From positions 93,102,852 to 93,166,851 of the forward strand of contig NC_134401.1 in assembly GCF_050003625.1 (NCBI RefSeq): a stretch of 64,000 nucleotides of DNA. The letters run 5' to 3'. The notes under the pieces are model-generated. The model searched no databases. It had not been told where the DNA came from and saw only the letters and a list, made by a program, of their open reading frames with translations. Source of the DNA: Haematobia irritans (lineage: Eukaryota; Arthropoda; Insecta; Diptera; Muscidae). Both the position numbers and the translations under genes were made by a program. Shown in pieces: positions 1 to 11,485 of this stretch; the stretch's first letter is position 1, and each line of letters starts with the position of its first letter.

Positions 1-306
1 ATTTAGTTGAATGAATCAAATAGTTGATTGATTTTTGTCGCGAAATTAATTAAAATTTTAATTGATTCAATTAAAACTGTGATTGAATTTTATGTTAAAA
101 ATCAATCACGCTTTTAATTGATTCAATCACATAATTAATTGATTCCGTGACAAAAGTCAATTAAATTTTTAATTGAAAATCGTGTTGGTTTTCAATCAAA
201 ATGGGTGATTGATACTATCATTTTCGTGATTGAAGACATTTCAATTAAAAAAATGATTGAATCCGCGATTTTCGTGATTGAAATCAAAAAAATTTTTTTT
301 GTGTGT
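1..306. repeat. AT-rich repeat of ATTGATTCAATTA-type palindromes, cut by the window edge
   Basis: The stretch is built from reiterated variants of AATTGATTCAATTA and TGATTGA in both orientations, so it can fold on itself at many points. A related block lies at 44196-44442. No coding potential is seen. The right limit is placed at the T-run and GTGTGTAG near 300. The left end is outside the window. The family is not recognised; it is probably a non-autonomous element or a degenerate tandem repeat. Confidence 0.6.
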
Positions 307-870
307 AGTCAATGCCAATTTTTCGTAAAAATGCAAAAAAAAGTTGTCCGCTTCTCCAACTAAACAGAATAATTGGCCAGGCAATTTGTAATAGTTTTTC
401 CATTTAAATGAGACCTCATTAATAATTTTTGCCATATGCATGAAAGACGGACAACGGAATTCCGTCACCAGCTATTGGCAGTTACATGTGTAGTAAAATT
501 AGTTGGTTTATCTAGAGTTGCCATTTTTTTTGTAGACTCGAAGAAAAAATAGAAAAAATTTACAGATGTAGAGGGCTATGAGTGGTTATTGCCTTTTCTT
601 TAAAATTTTTTTCAAGGGAACTCTGGCCAAGAATGAACCTAAAGGTGGGTACTATGTTCGGTTTTCGTGAAAACCGAATAATTTCCTTAAATAATCAAAT
701 TTATAAATGAAAACAAACATATTCCTGTAAAGTCTTGCCAAAATCTAAATGAACTGCGAATCAATTGAGTTAATTTAACTGCTTTATATTGAACTGTTTT
801 AATAAAATAACCACGAAAATTTCAACGCGAAAAGCGCCAATAGTACTGACCTTAAAACAGCAATATTGTA
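307..870. other. No recognised feature
   Basis: AT-rich sequence without a credible reading frame, tRNA or clear repeat. A short piece near 515-545 (GTTGCCA, then GTAGACTCG) recalls the ends of the 28-bp-array element M7, but it is too short to call. Confidence 0.4.
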
Positions 871-1480
871 CACTGAAAAAAACATGCCCGGTTCCAAAGA
901 TTTTGTCTTTAAACTAATGATTTTGGTATTGATTCTGAGCAAAAACTGCGGAGAATTGAAGTAAGGAGACATTTAAGACACAAATTCTCTTTTAAATTTG
1001 AGTTTAGCGTATTGAGTTTTTCAATTCTTTTTTCTTGTGCTATTAAAGTCCATTAAAAACGGGTTAATGACTATTTAAATTTTCAAATTCAGACTCGACT
1101 ACAAGTATAAAATGATGCTATGATTCAAGAAAAAAAGTCTTTAAAATACATTGTTGAAAAACATTTCCTATATTTAAACGATTTTTTTGCTTTGTGGTGA
1201 AGATACAAAAAGTCAACAAATTTAATGAGCATTTCATTAATTTTTACGATTTTATCAGAATTATTAAAGCTATGTTGACCTTGGTAAAATGAAATTTTCT
1301 CTCATGTTAGTATGGCCAATTTAAGTCAAATCACTTAACTATAAGGATATAACGACGAGTTTATCGACTTTTGGACAAAGAAAAAAAAATATATATATCA
1401 GACAGATGCGTTTTCTATTCTAAGTAAAATTCGCATTTGTATTGAAATCTTTAGTACCACGATAATATTTTGTTCAGTTA
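871..1480 (+). mobile_element. M1 MITE-like element, old copy
   Basis: Begins CACTGAAAAAAACATG and ends near TTTTGTTCAGTT, a decayed form of the TTTTTTCAGTG end seen in other copies. Internal landmarks shared with the copies at 20825, 24816 and 34272 are the GGTTCCAAAGATTTTGTCTTTA block near the left end, GACTCGACT, CGATTTTTTTGCTTTG and the right-end GAAATCTTT block. It is non-coding, about 0.6 kb long, and diverged more than the other copies. Confidence 0.8.
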
Positions 1481-1832
1481 AAAAAAAATAATAAAAATTA
1501 GATTCAATATACATCGTTTTGTTGATATTTTTCCGCGCAAATGGCGGCACATTTGAAACTGTTCTTTAAGTCCTTATGTTGCCAGAGACGTCTGGTGCTT
1601 CAGTTTTGCTTTAACAACTCTAACCATATTATCTTTGGAAGAAAATAGTTCTTCATAGAAAAATAAATTATGATCATCTATGTGGTTTTCTAGCCATAAC
1701 ATAGAATCTTGCCGAAATCAGATACATGATCCAAGGAGGGGCACGAGAGACGCGTATAGCGATGTGGACCAATGCAACAGTCGGAAGGGCGATGGAAATA
1801 CTATGGGGTGACCCAAACAAGGAAGAGTGGGT
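1481..1832. other. No recognised feature
   Basis: Mixed AT-rich sequence between an M1 element and a SINE remnant. A short frame at 1674-1862 on the minus strand resembles nothing I know and runs into the SINE, so I do not call a gene. Confidence 0.4.
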
Positions 1833-1942
1833 TCGGTTAGATTTGGTATAGTGGCAGCTCAATATTTCAGACTTAGACTATTCAATCCTTTGTGATGCCA
1901 CAGTGGTGTACTTCCCTCTGATCACTGAGTGCTGCCCGATTT
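1833..1942 (-). mobile_element. SINE 3' part, decayed
   Basis: Reverse complement of the 3' half of the SINE at 7484-7830. It carries GTGGCAG, ACTTAGACTATTCA, GTGATGCCACA and ATCACTGAGTGCTGCCCGAT in the same order, and a degenerate GGTTAG-like tail lies just left of 1851. The tRNA-related head is missing. Several substitutions make it older than the complete copies at 7484 and 14144. Confidence 0.75.
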
Positions 1943-1964
1943 TACACAAAAAATACAATTTTTG

Positions 1965-2197
1965 CACGATTTTTTGCACACATAGTAAGTAATATAGAAA
2001 ATTTGATTTGGCCAACTTTCAGTAAGATCGGTTGATAAATATGGGTTTTATTGACAAATTTGTGAAAATCGGGCGATACATATTTCGGTTTCGATGAAAT
2101 TTGGGACAATTAAAGGGTGGTCAATTAGATTACTTTGATCGGTTAGTAAATGAACGCAATCAGACTCCATTTATCGAAATTGGGCAATACATATATA
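1965..2197 (+). mobile_element. TC-B tandem-core fragment
   Basis: Contains the TC-B unit landmarks GCCAACTTTCAGTAAGATCGG, AAAATCGGGCGATACATAT and TTTCGATGAAATTTG, matching units at 63000-63500. Both element ends are absent. It abuts the LINE remnant starting at 2199. Confidence 0.7.
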
Positions 2198-2198
2198 C

Positions 2199-2595
2199 TC
2201 AGACAGTCAATCTGCAATAAAATCCTCTGTGTTTCTTAACTCGAAAACTGCCGCAAATCTCTCTATGAGATGGCTGAGCAATACAATATTCACCTAAATG
2301 GGGTACCTGGCCACAGGAACATACCAGGCGAAGCAAATGAGTTAGCAAGGCTAGGAACTACCTCACATATTTCAGGGGAACTAGAATCAGTTGGTATGCC
2401 ACTGGCTACCTGCAAGTTCATACTACGTGAGAAGGCTATTATGATGGCGAATGTTCGATGAGAGAATTGCATGGGTTGTAACGTCACTAAGCAAATATGG
2501 TCCATCTAAACTTATACGGCACCCTAGCGTTTAGACGTCAGATATCACTCCTGATATCTGGTATAAGGGGTCGCTGCACGATAGGCGAGTTTGCA
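2199..2595 (+). pseudogene. LINE ORF2 remnant: end of RNase H domain and downstream region
   Basis: The translated stretch reads SDSQSAIKSS, then after a frameshift NGVPGHRNIPGEANELARLGT. This is the conserved 3' part of the RNase H domain of Loa/I-type LINEs (DSQ, VPGH..IPG, ELARLG). It continues into VGMPLATCKFILREKAIMMANVR, which is nearly the same as the LINE copy at 16641-17252 (VGMPLATCKLMLREKAVMMANVRWENC). Frameshifts and an in-frame stop at about 2459 show it is dead. The 5' part (endonuclease and reverse transcriptase) is missing. The sequence stops at codons for GEFA, where a TC-D element is inserted; it resumes at 4518. Confidence 0.85.
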
Positions 2596-4517
2596 GTAAG
2601 TTCGTCCGGGCCGAATCTTAAATACCCACCACCATGAATCAAATATAATAGTTTCCTTAGAAAACTCTTCGTCGTAACGCGTTAGTTGATAATATATAGA
2701 ATTTCAGGGGGTTTGATGACAAATATTCTCCCCAGCAAATCAGTTCATCCAGGACACTTCCCGAAGATAAATTTAAAGATTCTACCTATGAAGACTAGAT
2801 CAGATTCTGGATTTAGAAGAACCATTCTTGTTTGAGTTTTAGAGAAATCGTGCAAATGATGAAATAACGCCTTGATTTGAAATCTTAAATCTGTAGATTT
2901 TTACCGCCATTATTTAAATGATTGCGAGTAGTAAAATCTGGAAATTGTACTTTCAGTTTCAAGCAATTTTCATCTGCAGTGTGCCTGCTATACACTGAAA
3001 GAAGAGTTTTCTATTCTGAAGAACGAAATTTTAGTCAAGCAAAGTTTCCTTTTGACAAAAATTTTAGAGATAATCGTTGAATCGCTTATAAAAAATTCGG
3101 ATTATTTGCTCTAAACGAAAATACTTTATATGAAAGGGGAATTCCGTTTGGCTAAAATTTCATTCCGGAGGAAAATATTTTTTCTTTGGGTGTACCGTTA
3201 AGAAGAGAAATCGGTCTATATCGATGCCTTACCAAATGGACCGGTAAACATAAATGCGATACAGGTTTTTGAGGGTCTACAATACCAGTATATTTTCATT
3301 TTCGAACAAATCGGATAAAAACTACGGTTTCTAGAAGCCCAAGGAGTTAAATCGGGAGATCGGTCTATGGGGTTGAAACTATGAATTTTAGAAGCCCAAG
3401 AAGTATAGTCGAGAGATCAGTCTATAGGGGGGCTACACCAAAATTGGATAAAAACTACGGATTTTAGAAGCCCAAGACGTAAAGTCGGGAGGTCGGTCTA
3501 TATGGGGGCTACACCAAAACATCGACCGATACACCCCATTTGCGACACACGTATTTGTGGTCCCATAATACCTCTAGATTTTCAATTTCAGGCAAATGGG
3601 ACAGTATATACAGTTTCTAGAAGTCCAAGAAGTCAAATCGGGAGATCGGTCTATATGGGGGCTATACCAAAAGATGGACCAATATGCGCCATTTACGCTA
3701 CATCAACTTTTGGTACTAAAATATCTCTACATTTCAAATTTCAGGTAAATCGGATTGATGATACGGTTTTGGAAGCCCAAGAAGTAAAATCGGGAGATCG
3801 GTCTATATGGGGGCTATACCAAACCATGGACCTATACACCCCATTTTCGACACACTAATTTATGGTCCTAAAATACCTTTAGATTTTCAATTTCAGGCAA
3901 ATCGGATAGTAAATACCGTTTCTAGAAGCCCAAGAAGTAAGTCGGGAGATCGGTCTATATGGGGACTATATCGAAGCATGGACCGAAAGGCACCATTTAC
4001 GGCACACTTTTTTATGGTCCTAGAATACCTCTAAAGCTCAAATTTCAGGCAAATCGGATAGTAAATACAGGTTCTAGAAGCCCAAGAAGTAAAATCGGGA
4101 GATCGGTCTATATAGGGGCTATACCAAAACATGGACCGATAGGGACCATTTTTGGCACACCTTTTCATGGTCCTAGAATACCTCTAGATTTCCAATTTCA
4201 GGCTAATTGGAAAAAACTACGGTTTTTATAAGCCCAAGACCCCAAATCGGGAGGTCGGTTTATATGGGGACTATATGAAAATCGATATAGTCCATCTTCG
4301 AACTTGACCTGCCTGTAAACAAAAAATTTCAGGACGATAGCTTCATTATTGAAGGTTATAGCGTGTTTACAACAGACAGACAGACGGACATGCTTATATC
4401 GTCTTAGAATTTCTCCCTGATCAAGAATATATATAGTCGGAAATCGATATTTCGATGTGTTACAAACGGAATGACAAACTTATTATAACCCCGTCACCAT
4501 TCTATGGTGGTGGGTAT
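2596..4517 (+). mobile_element. TC-D tandem-core element inserted in the LINE
   Basis: The left end (GTAAGTTCGTCCGGGCCGAA, then ACCCACCACCATGAATC) and right end (ACCATTCTATGGTGGTGGGT) match the TC-D copy at 54240-58930. The core holds tandem units marked by GGTCTATATGGGGGCTA at 3501, 3654, 3806, 3958, 4111 and 4263, a spacing of 152-153 bp. Near the right end are GACAGACAGACGGACATG and TGATCAAGAATATATATA, blocks also found in Drosophila INE-1. The extreme left end seems lost. The LINE continues without base loss across the insertion (..TTTGCA / AAAACTATTGGCG..), as expected for a Helitron-type insertion without target duplication. Open frames at 3502-4231 are only translations of the repeat units. 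Confidence 0.75.
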
Positions 4518-4682
4518 AAAAACTATTGGCGTAAGCGAATTTTAGGAGCATACAGCTTTAGATTACTGGCGGACCTGAAAAAAACGTTAACTTAAGCAGT
4601 CTGCTAATGTTTTTAGAACAATAAGGTGGTTCAAGAGAAGAAAATAATCGGGTGGGTTCAACGGTAAAAAATAGAAATGCCT
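4518..4682 (+). pseudogene. LINE ORF2 remnant, C-terminal coding end
   Basis: Resumes the LINE after the TC-D insertion: AAAACTATTGGCG, then RKRILGAYSFRLLADL, matching KRKQLLGAYSFRLLADL of the copy at 16641-17252. Between these two parts about 35 codons are missing, including the Cys/His region of that copy (YCMSCHDAEE..HLLCECPAF), so this copy has its own internal deletion. It is cut at 4682 by an M3 element. Confidence 0.8.
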
Positions 4683-4910
4683 ACACACAAAGAAAATTTC
4701 ATTAAAACTCAGCCAACGAAATATTTTCATTAATATCACGAAACATTTTCATTAATACAATGAAAATATTCGTTAATAGTACGAAACGTTACGTTAATTA
4801 ACAGAAAATTCGTTATAATAACGAAAAATTTCGTTGTATTAATGAATTTGTTTCATTGGCTGACTTTTAACGACACATTTCGTTAATATAACGAAACTTT
4901 TTCTATTATC
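4683..4910 (+). mobile_element. M3 MITE-like element (ACGAAA-rich), inserted in the LINE
   Basis: Begins CACACAAAGAAAATTTCATT and ends in a block of ATTAACGAAA/TTTCGTTAAT reiterations with TATAACGAAACTTTTTCT. It is flanked by TA on the left and TATA on the right, inside LINE sequence that continues on both sides. It is non-coding. The copy at 4991-5220 is the same element in the opposite orientation. Confidence 0.7.
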
Positions 4911-4990
4911 TATATGCAATAGGTACTTTTAGTTAATGTGGTATCACAATGAACTGAATAGTCTAAGTGAGCCTGAATCAAATCAGACTG
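4911..4990 (+). mobile_element. LINE 3' end
   Basis: Carries AATAGGTACTTTTAGTTAAT, GTGGTATCACAATGAACTGA and ATAGTCTAAGTGAGCCTGAAT, matching the 3' end of the LINE at 16641-17252. The final GGGCTGCCAC is decayed to AGACTGCAC and the CCTAA tail is gone. It lies between two opposed M3 elements. Confidence 0.85.
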
Positions 4991-5220
4991 CACTGGTAGA
5001 AAAAGTTTCGTTATATTAATGAAATGTGTCATTAAAATTGAGCCAATGAAACAAATTCATTGATATAACGAAATTGTTCGTTATTATAACGAATTTTCTG
5101 TTAGTCATCGAAACGTTTCGTACTAGTAACGAACATTTTCGTTGTCTTAATGAAAATGTTTCGTTATATCAATGAAAAATTTTCGTTGGCTAAATTTTAA
5201 TGAAATTTTCTTTGTGTGTG
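4991..5220 (-). mobile_element. M3 MITE-like element, inverted partner of the copy at 4683
   Basis: Starts CACTGGTAGAAAAAGTTTCG and ends TTTTCTTTGTGTGTG, the reverse complement of the arrangement at 4683-4910. With that copy it makes an inverted repeat with arms of about 220 bp around an 80-bp LINE spacer. Non-coding. Confidence 0.7.
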
Positions 5221-7344
5221 GCCTAAGAAATTGTAAAGGATTGAATATGGGTTATCCAGTTTTTGCTGCGAACACAAACTGACCCAAATACCTCCAATAA
5301 TTTATTTGTTTCATGAGTAATGGTAACACTGGTTTATTAGGGGCCTGATTTACGTACGAGTCACTTATTACATTTGTACCAAAGACTACGAAATACAATA
5401 ATTGCATTCAATAGAAGCCAGTGGTACAACATTTGAAATACACGCAAAAAAAACCTTTGGAAAACCTGTACCGAAACCGTTTTTCTTTTGTTAAAGTTTT
5501 TTGAATATCTTCGAAAATTGCAAACTTTTATCACCAAAATAATTTTTTTGTTACAAATTTTATTTTTGCAAAAAACAAAAAATTATTTTTGATCCAGTGC
5601 AGTCCATTTCGTTTATATCAAACAATGTTCTTTTCTGACCTGAAGTCTTTAATAAAACACATTTTGAAGTTTCATACTAAAAATGTAATATAAAATTTCG
5701 TTTTGGGAGGAAAGAATTATTTTTTTGCGTGTACGTTCTCATGCGCTCAGTAATGTGCTTTAATGATTCTATCATTGTTGTATTTTGGAGTAATAAATTT
5801 TCATTATTGCATCGACCCAGCACACAAACCAAATTTTTTAAGTGGCATACGTAACGGCAGGAGGATGGACGGACAAAAGGATAGACAAGGCGGATGATCA
5901 ACAGATCATAAAAAATTTCAACAAACCGTCAAAGGCGCTGATAATGGTCAACATCAAACAGTGAAAGGTGTTAATTGGAAAGCCATAAATTCTATTGATT
6001 TTTGTTGTGTGGAGTGAATATCCTTGAACTTTTCGAATGGAAGAAATTTAGAAATTATGAAAATAAAACATTAAAAAGACCTTATGTGTAACGCCTCATT
6101 TTTTCCGCTTGATGTTACCTTTTATGATCTTTGAAGGGGAAACAAAATTATGAAATAAAACAATTTTCGATTTTCCATTGTCGTCGTGGTTGCACCCAAA
6201 GAACCCACCAACCAAACGAACTAAGGGTCATTTGACCTACCGCATGTTTTCGACCATAAAGCATTTTTACGATTTGTTTTCTTCCCACCTCCATAGGTCG
6301 CATTATCCTTAAGATCCCTAATACTTGAGGCAAGTGTGCATTTGGGCCTCTTGAGTAATATTTTAAGGATCATAAATTCTTTTTGACCATATTTATGTGT
6401 TACTACATCATTCTCCTTAGATTAGACAAAAGGTGTCTCAAAAAATTAGTCATAAACTAGAAAAAGTCTTTGTTACATTGCCCGGCTATGGCATTTTTTG
6501 ATTGTGTGCGGTTACCACCTACCAATGGCCTGGCTGATAATGTGGTTTCTTTCACCAAAGTCGAAATCCTTAAAGCGATGTTACCTTATGTTGCGTAGGC
6601 TGGTGTGAAGGACTTTCTTTTTGCCTTTCCGTTGCTGAATGATTTTAGGTAAACGAGAAAGATTATGGCATTCTGCCATTTGTTGACCAACATCTTTTTG
6701 TAAAAAAACAAAGTAAATTTCATAAGTCCATTACACATTGTTGTTAATAATAGGATTTCATAGATGTCAATTAGGATTTTTATTGAAAGGAATAATGGGA
6801 TAAGAACAGAGGGAATTCTTTTTACACTTTCAGTTGGTGTTAACTTGCCAAGTCCACGGGGAGTCAATTTTGTACCATTTCACTTGTTTTTTGTTGGTTC
6901 GTAAACAAGTATGAGGTTTTTGTTGAATATCTTATGTGGACACCATCTAACACGAAACAACTATCACAAGATTAATTATTTCTCAATGATTGTGCAAAAA
7001 ACGAAATCAACATTAATATGACGATGAGCCCGTATTTCTCATTTAAAATTAATGATGTTTTAACGAGATTGTGATTAAACAACAATCCTCCTATACTATA
7101 GTTCATAGCTAATTAATGGTGGATAAATTTATTTGTCATAAATTAAGAAATTATTGACACTTATGATAAATCAAGTAAAACTGCATGTGTGAAACACAAT
7201 TTGGTGGTTCTACCATACTCTACACTAATATGGCCAAGGATCTAAAATATTATTGAAGAAAAAATTGAAGATCGATACACCCTCAAATAACGCGCCTGTA
7301 ACATATACTCCCAATCGCGCTTTGCTTCAAGCTAGTAAATTGTT
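5221..7344. other. 2.1 kb without a recognised feature
   Basis: AT-rich sequence. Small frames at 5677-5901 (-), 6148-6333 (-) and 6586-6867 (-) lack domains, signal peptides and any recognisable motif, so I do not call them. The part at about 5455-5660 (AATTTTTTTGTTACAAA, CATTTCGTTTATATCAA) resembles 40980-41110 in reverse and may be an undescribed dispersed repeat. This is one of the few stretches that may be single-copy. Confidence 0.4.
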
Positions 7345-7427
7345 TTTATGCATAAGGATTTTTTGCCCAAATTTGAAAATCGGGCGATACATATATATGG
7401 TAACTATATCTAAATCTGAACCGCATA
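7345..7427 (+). mobile_element. TC-B tandem-core fragment
   Basis: About half a repeat unit: CCCAAATTTGAAAATCGGGC, GATACATATATATGG, then TATATCTAAATCTGAACCG. It matches TC-B units at 63440-63510. No element end is present; it abuts the M2 copy at 7428. Confidence 0.65.
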
Positions 7428-7470
7428 CTGAATTCGCATCACACCTTAAGAAATGATGCAAATCCAGTGC

Positions 7471-7483
7471 AACGGCTGTTAAA
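7471..7483 (+). repeat. Target site duplication, left of the SINE
   Basis: The 13-bp AACGGCTGTTAAA occurs here and again at 7831-7843, directly flanking the SINE, and is single in uninterrupted M2 copies. Confidence 0.9.
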
Positions 7484-7830
7484 GGGAGCCACCGTGGTGC
7501 AATGGTTAGCATGCCCGCCTTGCATACATAAGGTCATGGGTTCGATTCCTGCTTCGACCGAACACCAAAAAGTTTTTCAGCGGTGGATTACCCACCTCAG
7601 TAATGCTGGTGACATTTCTGAGGGTTTCAAAGCTTCTCTAAGTGGTTTCACTGCAATGTGGAAAGCCGTTCGGACTCGGCTATAAAAAGGAGGTCCCTTG
7701 TCATTGAGCTTAACATGGAATCGGTCAGCACTCAGTGATAAGAGAGAAGTTCACCACTGTGGTATCACAATGGACTGAATAGTCTAAGTGAGCCTGATAC
7801 ATCGGGCTGCCACCTAACCTAACCTAACCT
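7484..7830 (+). mobile_element. Complete tRNA-derived SINE with CCTAA tail
   Basis: A 347-bp element. The head (7484-7561) is tRNA-like: TGGTGCAATGGTTAGCATG is an RNA polymerase III A-box region and GGGTTCGATTCC a B box, with TTGCATA between them where an anticodon loop with TGC would lie. The D stem pairs, but the acceptor stem does not, so this is not a working tRNA. A unique middle follows (7562-7755). The 3' part, TGTGGTATCACAATGGACTG, AATAGTCTAAGTGAGCCTGA and ATCGGGCTGCCAC, is nearly identical to the LINE 3' end at 16641-16725. The tail is three CCTAA units. A 13-bp target duplication marks retrotransposition. A reading frame through it (7467-7685) is not a gene. Confidence 0.92.
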
Positions 7831-7843
7831 AACGGCTGTTAAA
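7831..7843 (+). repeat. Target site duplication, right of the SINE
   Basis: Second copy of AACGGCTGTTAAA, identical to 7471-7483. Confidence 0.9.
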
Positions 7844-7963
7844 ATGGTGGACATCCGTCCTATGACAAGCTCATGTTAAATTCATCGCTTCCAATTTTGC
7901 ACCACTTCCGGATCCAAAAAGAACATTTTCACTACTTTTTTGGCGACGCTTTTTTTGCTGGGT

Positions 7964-8092
7964 CGTGAATAGTTTCAAATAAGTTTTCTTTTTATTTTGC
8001 CCATTTTTGTAGTCTTAAGGTGTGTTTTGCTAAAAGTTTCCTTATTAAATGAAGCCCGCCTAAAGGCGGGTTTGGGCATTAAAGGGTTAACT
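7964..8092. repeat. Short dispersed repeat with a GCCCGCC/GGCGGGT hairpin
   Basis: Contains GCCCGCCTAAAGGCGGGT, a short perfect-stem hairpin, preceded by TAAGGTGTGTTTTGCTAAAAG. The same order of blocks occurs in reverse at about 26140-26250 (ATGCCCAATCCCGCC, TTTTAGTAAAACACACCTTA), so it is a repeat. Class unknown. It might pass for a bacterial terminator, but the context is eukaryotic. Confidence 0.55.
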
Positions 8093-8557
8093 CATAGGGT
8101 TTCTAGAAATTGTAGTTTTTATCCGATTTTAGACCCAGAAAAAATGTATATGATTTAGTTTTTATCGGTCCATTTGGTAAGGCCTCCATTTGGTATAGAC
8201 CGATTTCAGATCTGGAGGTGCACTGATCATGAATATTGCTTCTCGTAATCATTTAAATAATTGGGGTAAAAATCTACAGATTTTAGATTTCAAATCAAGG
8301 CGTTATTTAATCATTTTCTTGCACACTTACAAGAGATGTTTAAAAAATGGTTCCTATAAATCCAGAATGTGATCTAGTCTTCATAGGTAAAATCTTTACA
8401 TTTATCTTCGGGAAGCGTACTGGTTGAACTGATTTGCTTGGGAAAATATCTGTCATCAAACCCCCCTGAAATTTTCAAAGGAACCTATTATATTTGATGC
8501 ATGGTGGGGGTATTTCAAATTAAGCCCGGCCGAACTTACTGCTGTATATATTTGTTT
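8093..8557 (-). mobile_element. TC-D tandem-core element, left-end part
   Basis: Ends CATGGTGGGGGTATTTCAAA, AAGCCCGGCCGAACTTACTG, CTGTATATATTTGTTTTT, the reverse of a TC-D left end. The block AAATCAAGGCGTTATTTAATCA is shared with 58750-58780. The right end and most core units are missing. Confidence 0.75.
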
Positions 8558-8698
8558 TTATTAAATTTAGTTTAAATGTTTGGTTTAAAAAAATCGTTCT
8601 TGAATTAACTGAAATAATAAATTTTTAGATATAAGAAAAAAAGGATTTTGTACCATTGGAGTTTTGAAATTAAGAAAACCATTTTTTACTTTGAAGTA

Positions 8699-9271
8699 CC
8701 CAGCAAAAAAAGCGTCGCCAAAAAAGTAGTGAAAATGTTCTTTTTGGATCCGGAAGTGTTGCAAACTTGGCGCAGAAGCGATGAATTTAACACGGGCTTG
8801 CCATAGGATTGATGTCCACCATTTTAAATGCCGTTGCACTGAATTTGCACAATTTCTTAGGGTGTGATCGGAATTCATTGTTTTGGATATAATTTAAAAA
8901 TTTGCAATAATTTGCCAAATAAATAATTTTTATAATTTTTTATGATTTCTAAAGCATTGTACAGCTTGTCTGAAACGTTTGACATCAAATATTTTCAAAA
9001 ATTGGCAAATTTTCTAGAATGGATTTAGCATTTTTTTTTTCTAAAAAATTTTAATAATTTGCCATTTTAATAATTTTTACTCGGTTTTTAACCTATGTGA
9101 AACAAAAAAAGTGAAAATTTCCTTTCAAAAATATGAAAAACACGAGTTACAAAAAATTGAAGTAAAAGAACTTCCTGAGTAGTTAAAATAATGAACATCT
9201 TTGGGAGAACATTTTTAGAAGTGCTTTAAAGTTGTGCCTTTAGAAGCACTTAAATTTTTTTTTTTGCTGGG
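8699..9271 (+). mobile_element. M2 MITE-like element, complete
   Basis: A 573-bp element with ends CCCAGCAAAAAAAGCG and TTTTTTTTTGCTGGG, flanked by TA on both sides. It is non-coding. Other copies lie at 20174, 30500 and, truncated, at 7428 and 14090. The TA target and short inverted ends suggest mobilisation by a Tc1/mariner-type transposase, which is an inference. No autonomous relative is visible here. A minus-strand frame (8585-8878) is spurious. Confidence 0.88.
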
Positions 9272-9424
9272 TATCTGTTATAATTTGGATTTTTAAACTG
9301 GCATTTGCCAGTGATAAAGCTATTCAATTACAAAGCATTATTAATATAACGCAAAAAGAGAATGAAAATTCCATAAATGAGATCTATATCCTAGTTTTAA
9401 TTTTAATGATCCTATAGGATCCCT

Positions 9425-9521
9425 TAAAATGTTTTTATTTTAAGGAAACCGCATCTTTGACTCGGAATCAATACCAAAATCCATAATGTTTGGATCCAAG
9501 TAATTTTTTTTGAGTGTACTG
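9425..9521 (-). mobile_element. M1 end fragment
   Basis: Contains TTGACTCGGAATCAATACCA and ends AATTTTTTTTGAGTGTA, the reverse of an M1 left end. Only about 100 bp remain and they are diverged. Confidence 0.55.
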
Positions 9522-11131
<1,610 letters not shown>

Positions 11132-11240
11132 GTGTTAGAACATATTATGTTTGGGACATGAACTGTTTGTAAATATAATATGTTTAGATGCAAACATATA
11201 TTAATTTAGAAATAGCCTATAAATATATATGTATTTAGAA
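11132..11240. repeat. Fragment related to the ends of M6
   Basis: GTTAGAACATATTATGTTTGGG, ATATGTTTAGATGCAAACATAT and similar phrases recall the sub-terminal ACATATGTTTG motifs of the 1.65-kb element at 40393-42041. The (AT)n tract lies directly beside it. Confidence 0.4.
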
Positions 11241-11485
11241 AGAGAGACCTAGAGAGAAAGTTGCAAGTAAAATAATGGAAGTAACCAATTGGCGCCTTAA
11301 AAATATATATACACTGATAAATAAACATGCCCCGTTCCAAATATTTTGTCTTTACTTTAACAATTTTGGTATTGATTCCGAGCCAAAGAAGCGGAGAATA
11401 CAAGTAAGGATATTTTTAAGACACAATTTTAAATTTGGGATTTTTGTACTTGCTTCTAGAAAGCAAATTTTAATTTTTCGTTTTT

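Larger units (their letters stand above)
7428..7963 (-). mobile_element. M2 MITE-like element, truncated, with a SINE inside
   Basis: Reverse complement of the left half of the M2 copy at 8699-9271. It carries TCACACCTTAAGAAAT, GCAAATCCAGTGCAACGGC and CCACTTCCGGATCCAAAAAG, and ends TTTTTTTGCTGGGT at 7963. The far half of the element is missing. A complete SINE (7484-7830) interrupts it, and the interrupted M2 sequence is duplicated at the junctions. Confidence 0.8.

Noticed and set aside
3502..4231. Three overlapping frames of 75-118 codons with MGAIPKHGPI-like repeats
   Set aside because: Translations of the 153-bp TC-D units; the same peptide pattern appears in other TC-C and TC-D copies.
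7505..7561. Possible tRNA gene with TGC anticodon
   Set aside because: A and B boxes are present but the acceptor stem does not pair. The sequence is the head of a SINE with a target duplication.
7990..8080. Bacterial-style terminator (GCCCGCC hairpin)
   Set aside because: The same hairpin recurs as part of a dispersed fly repeat at about 26140; nothing else is bacterial.
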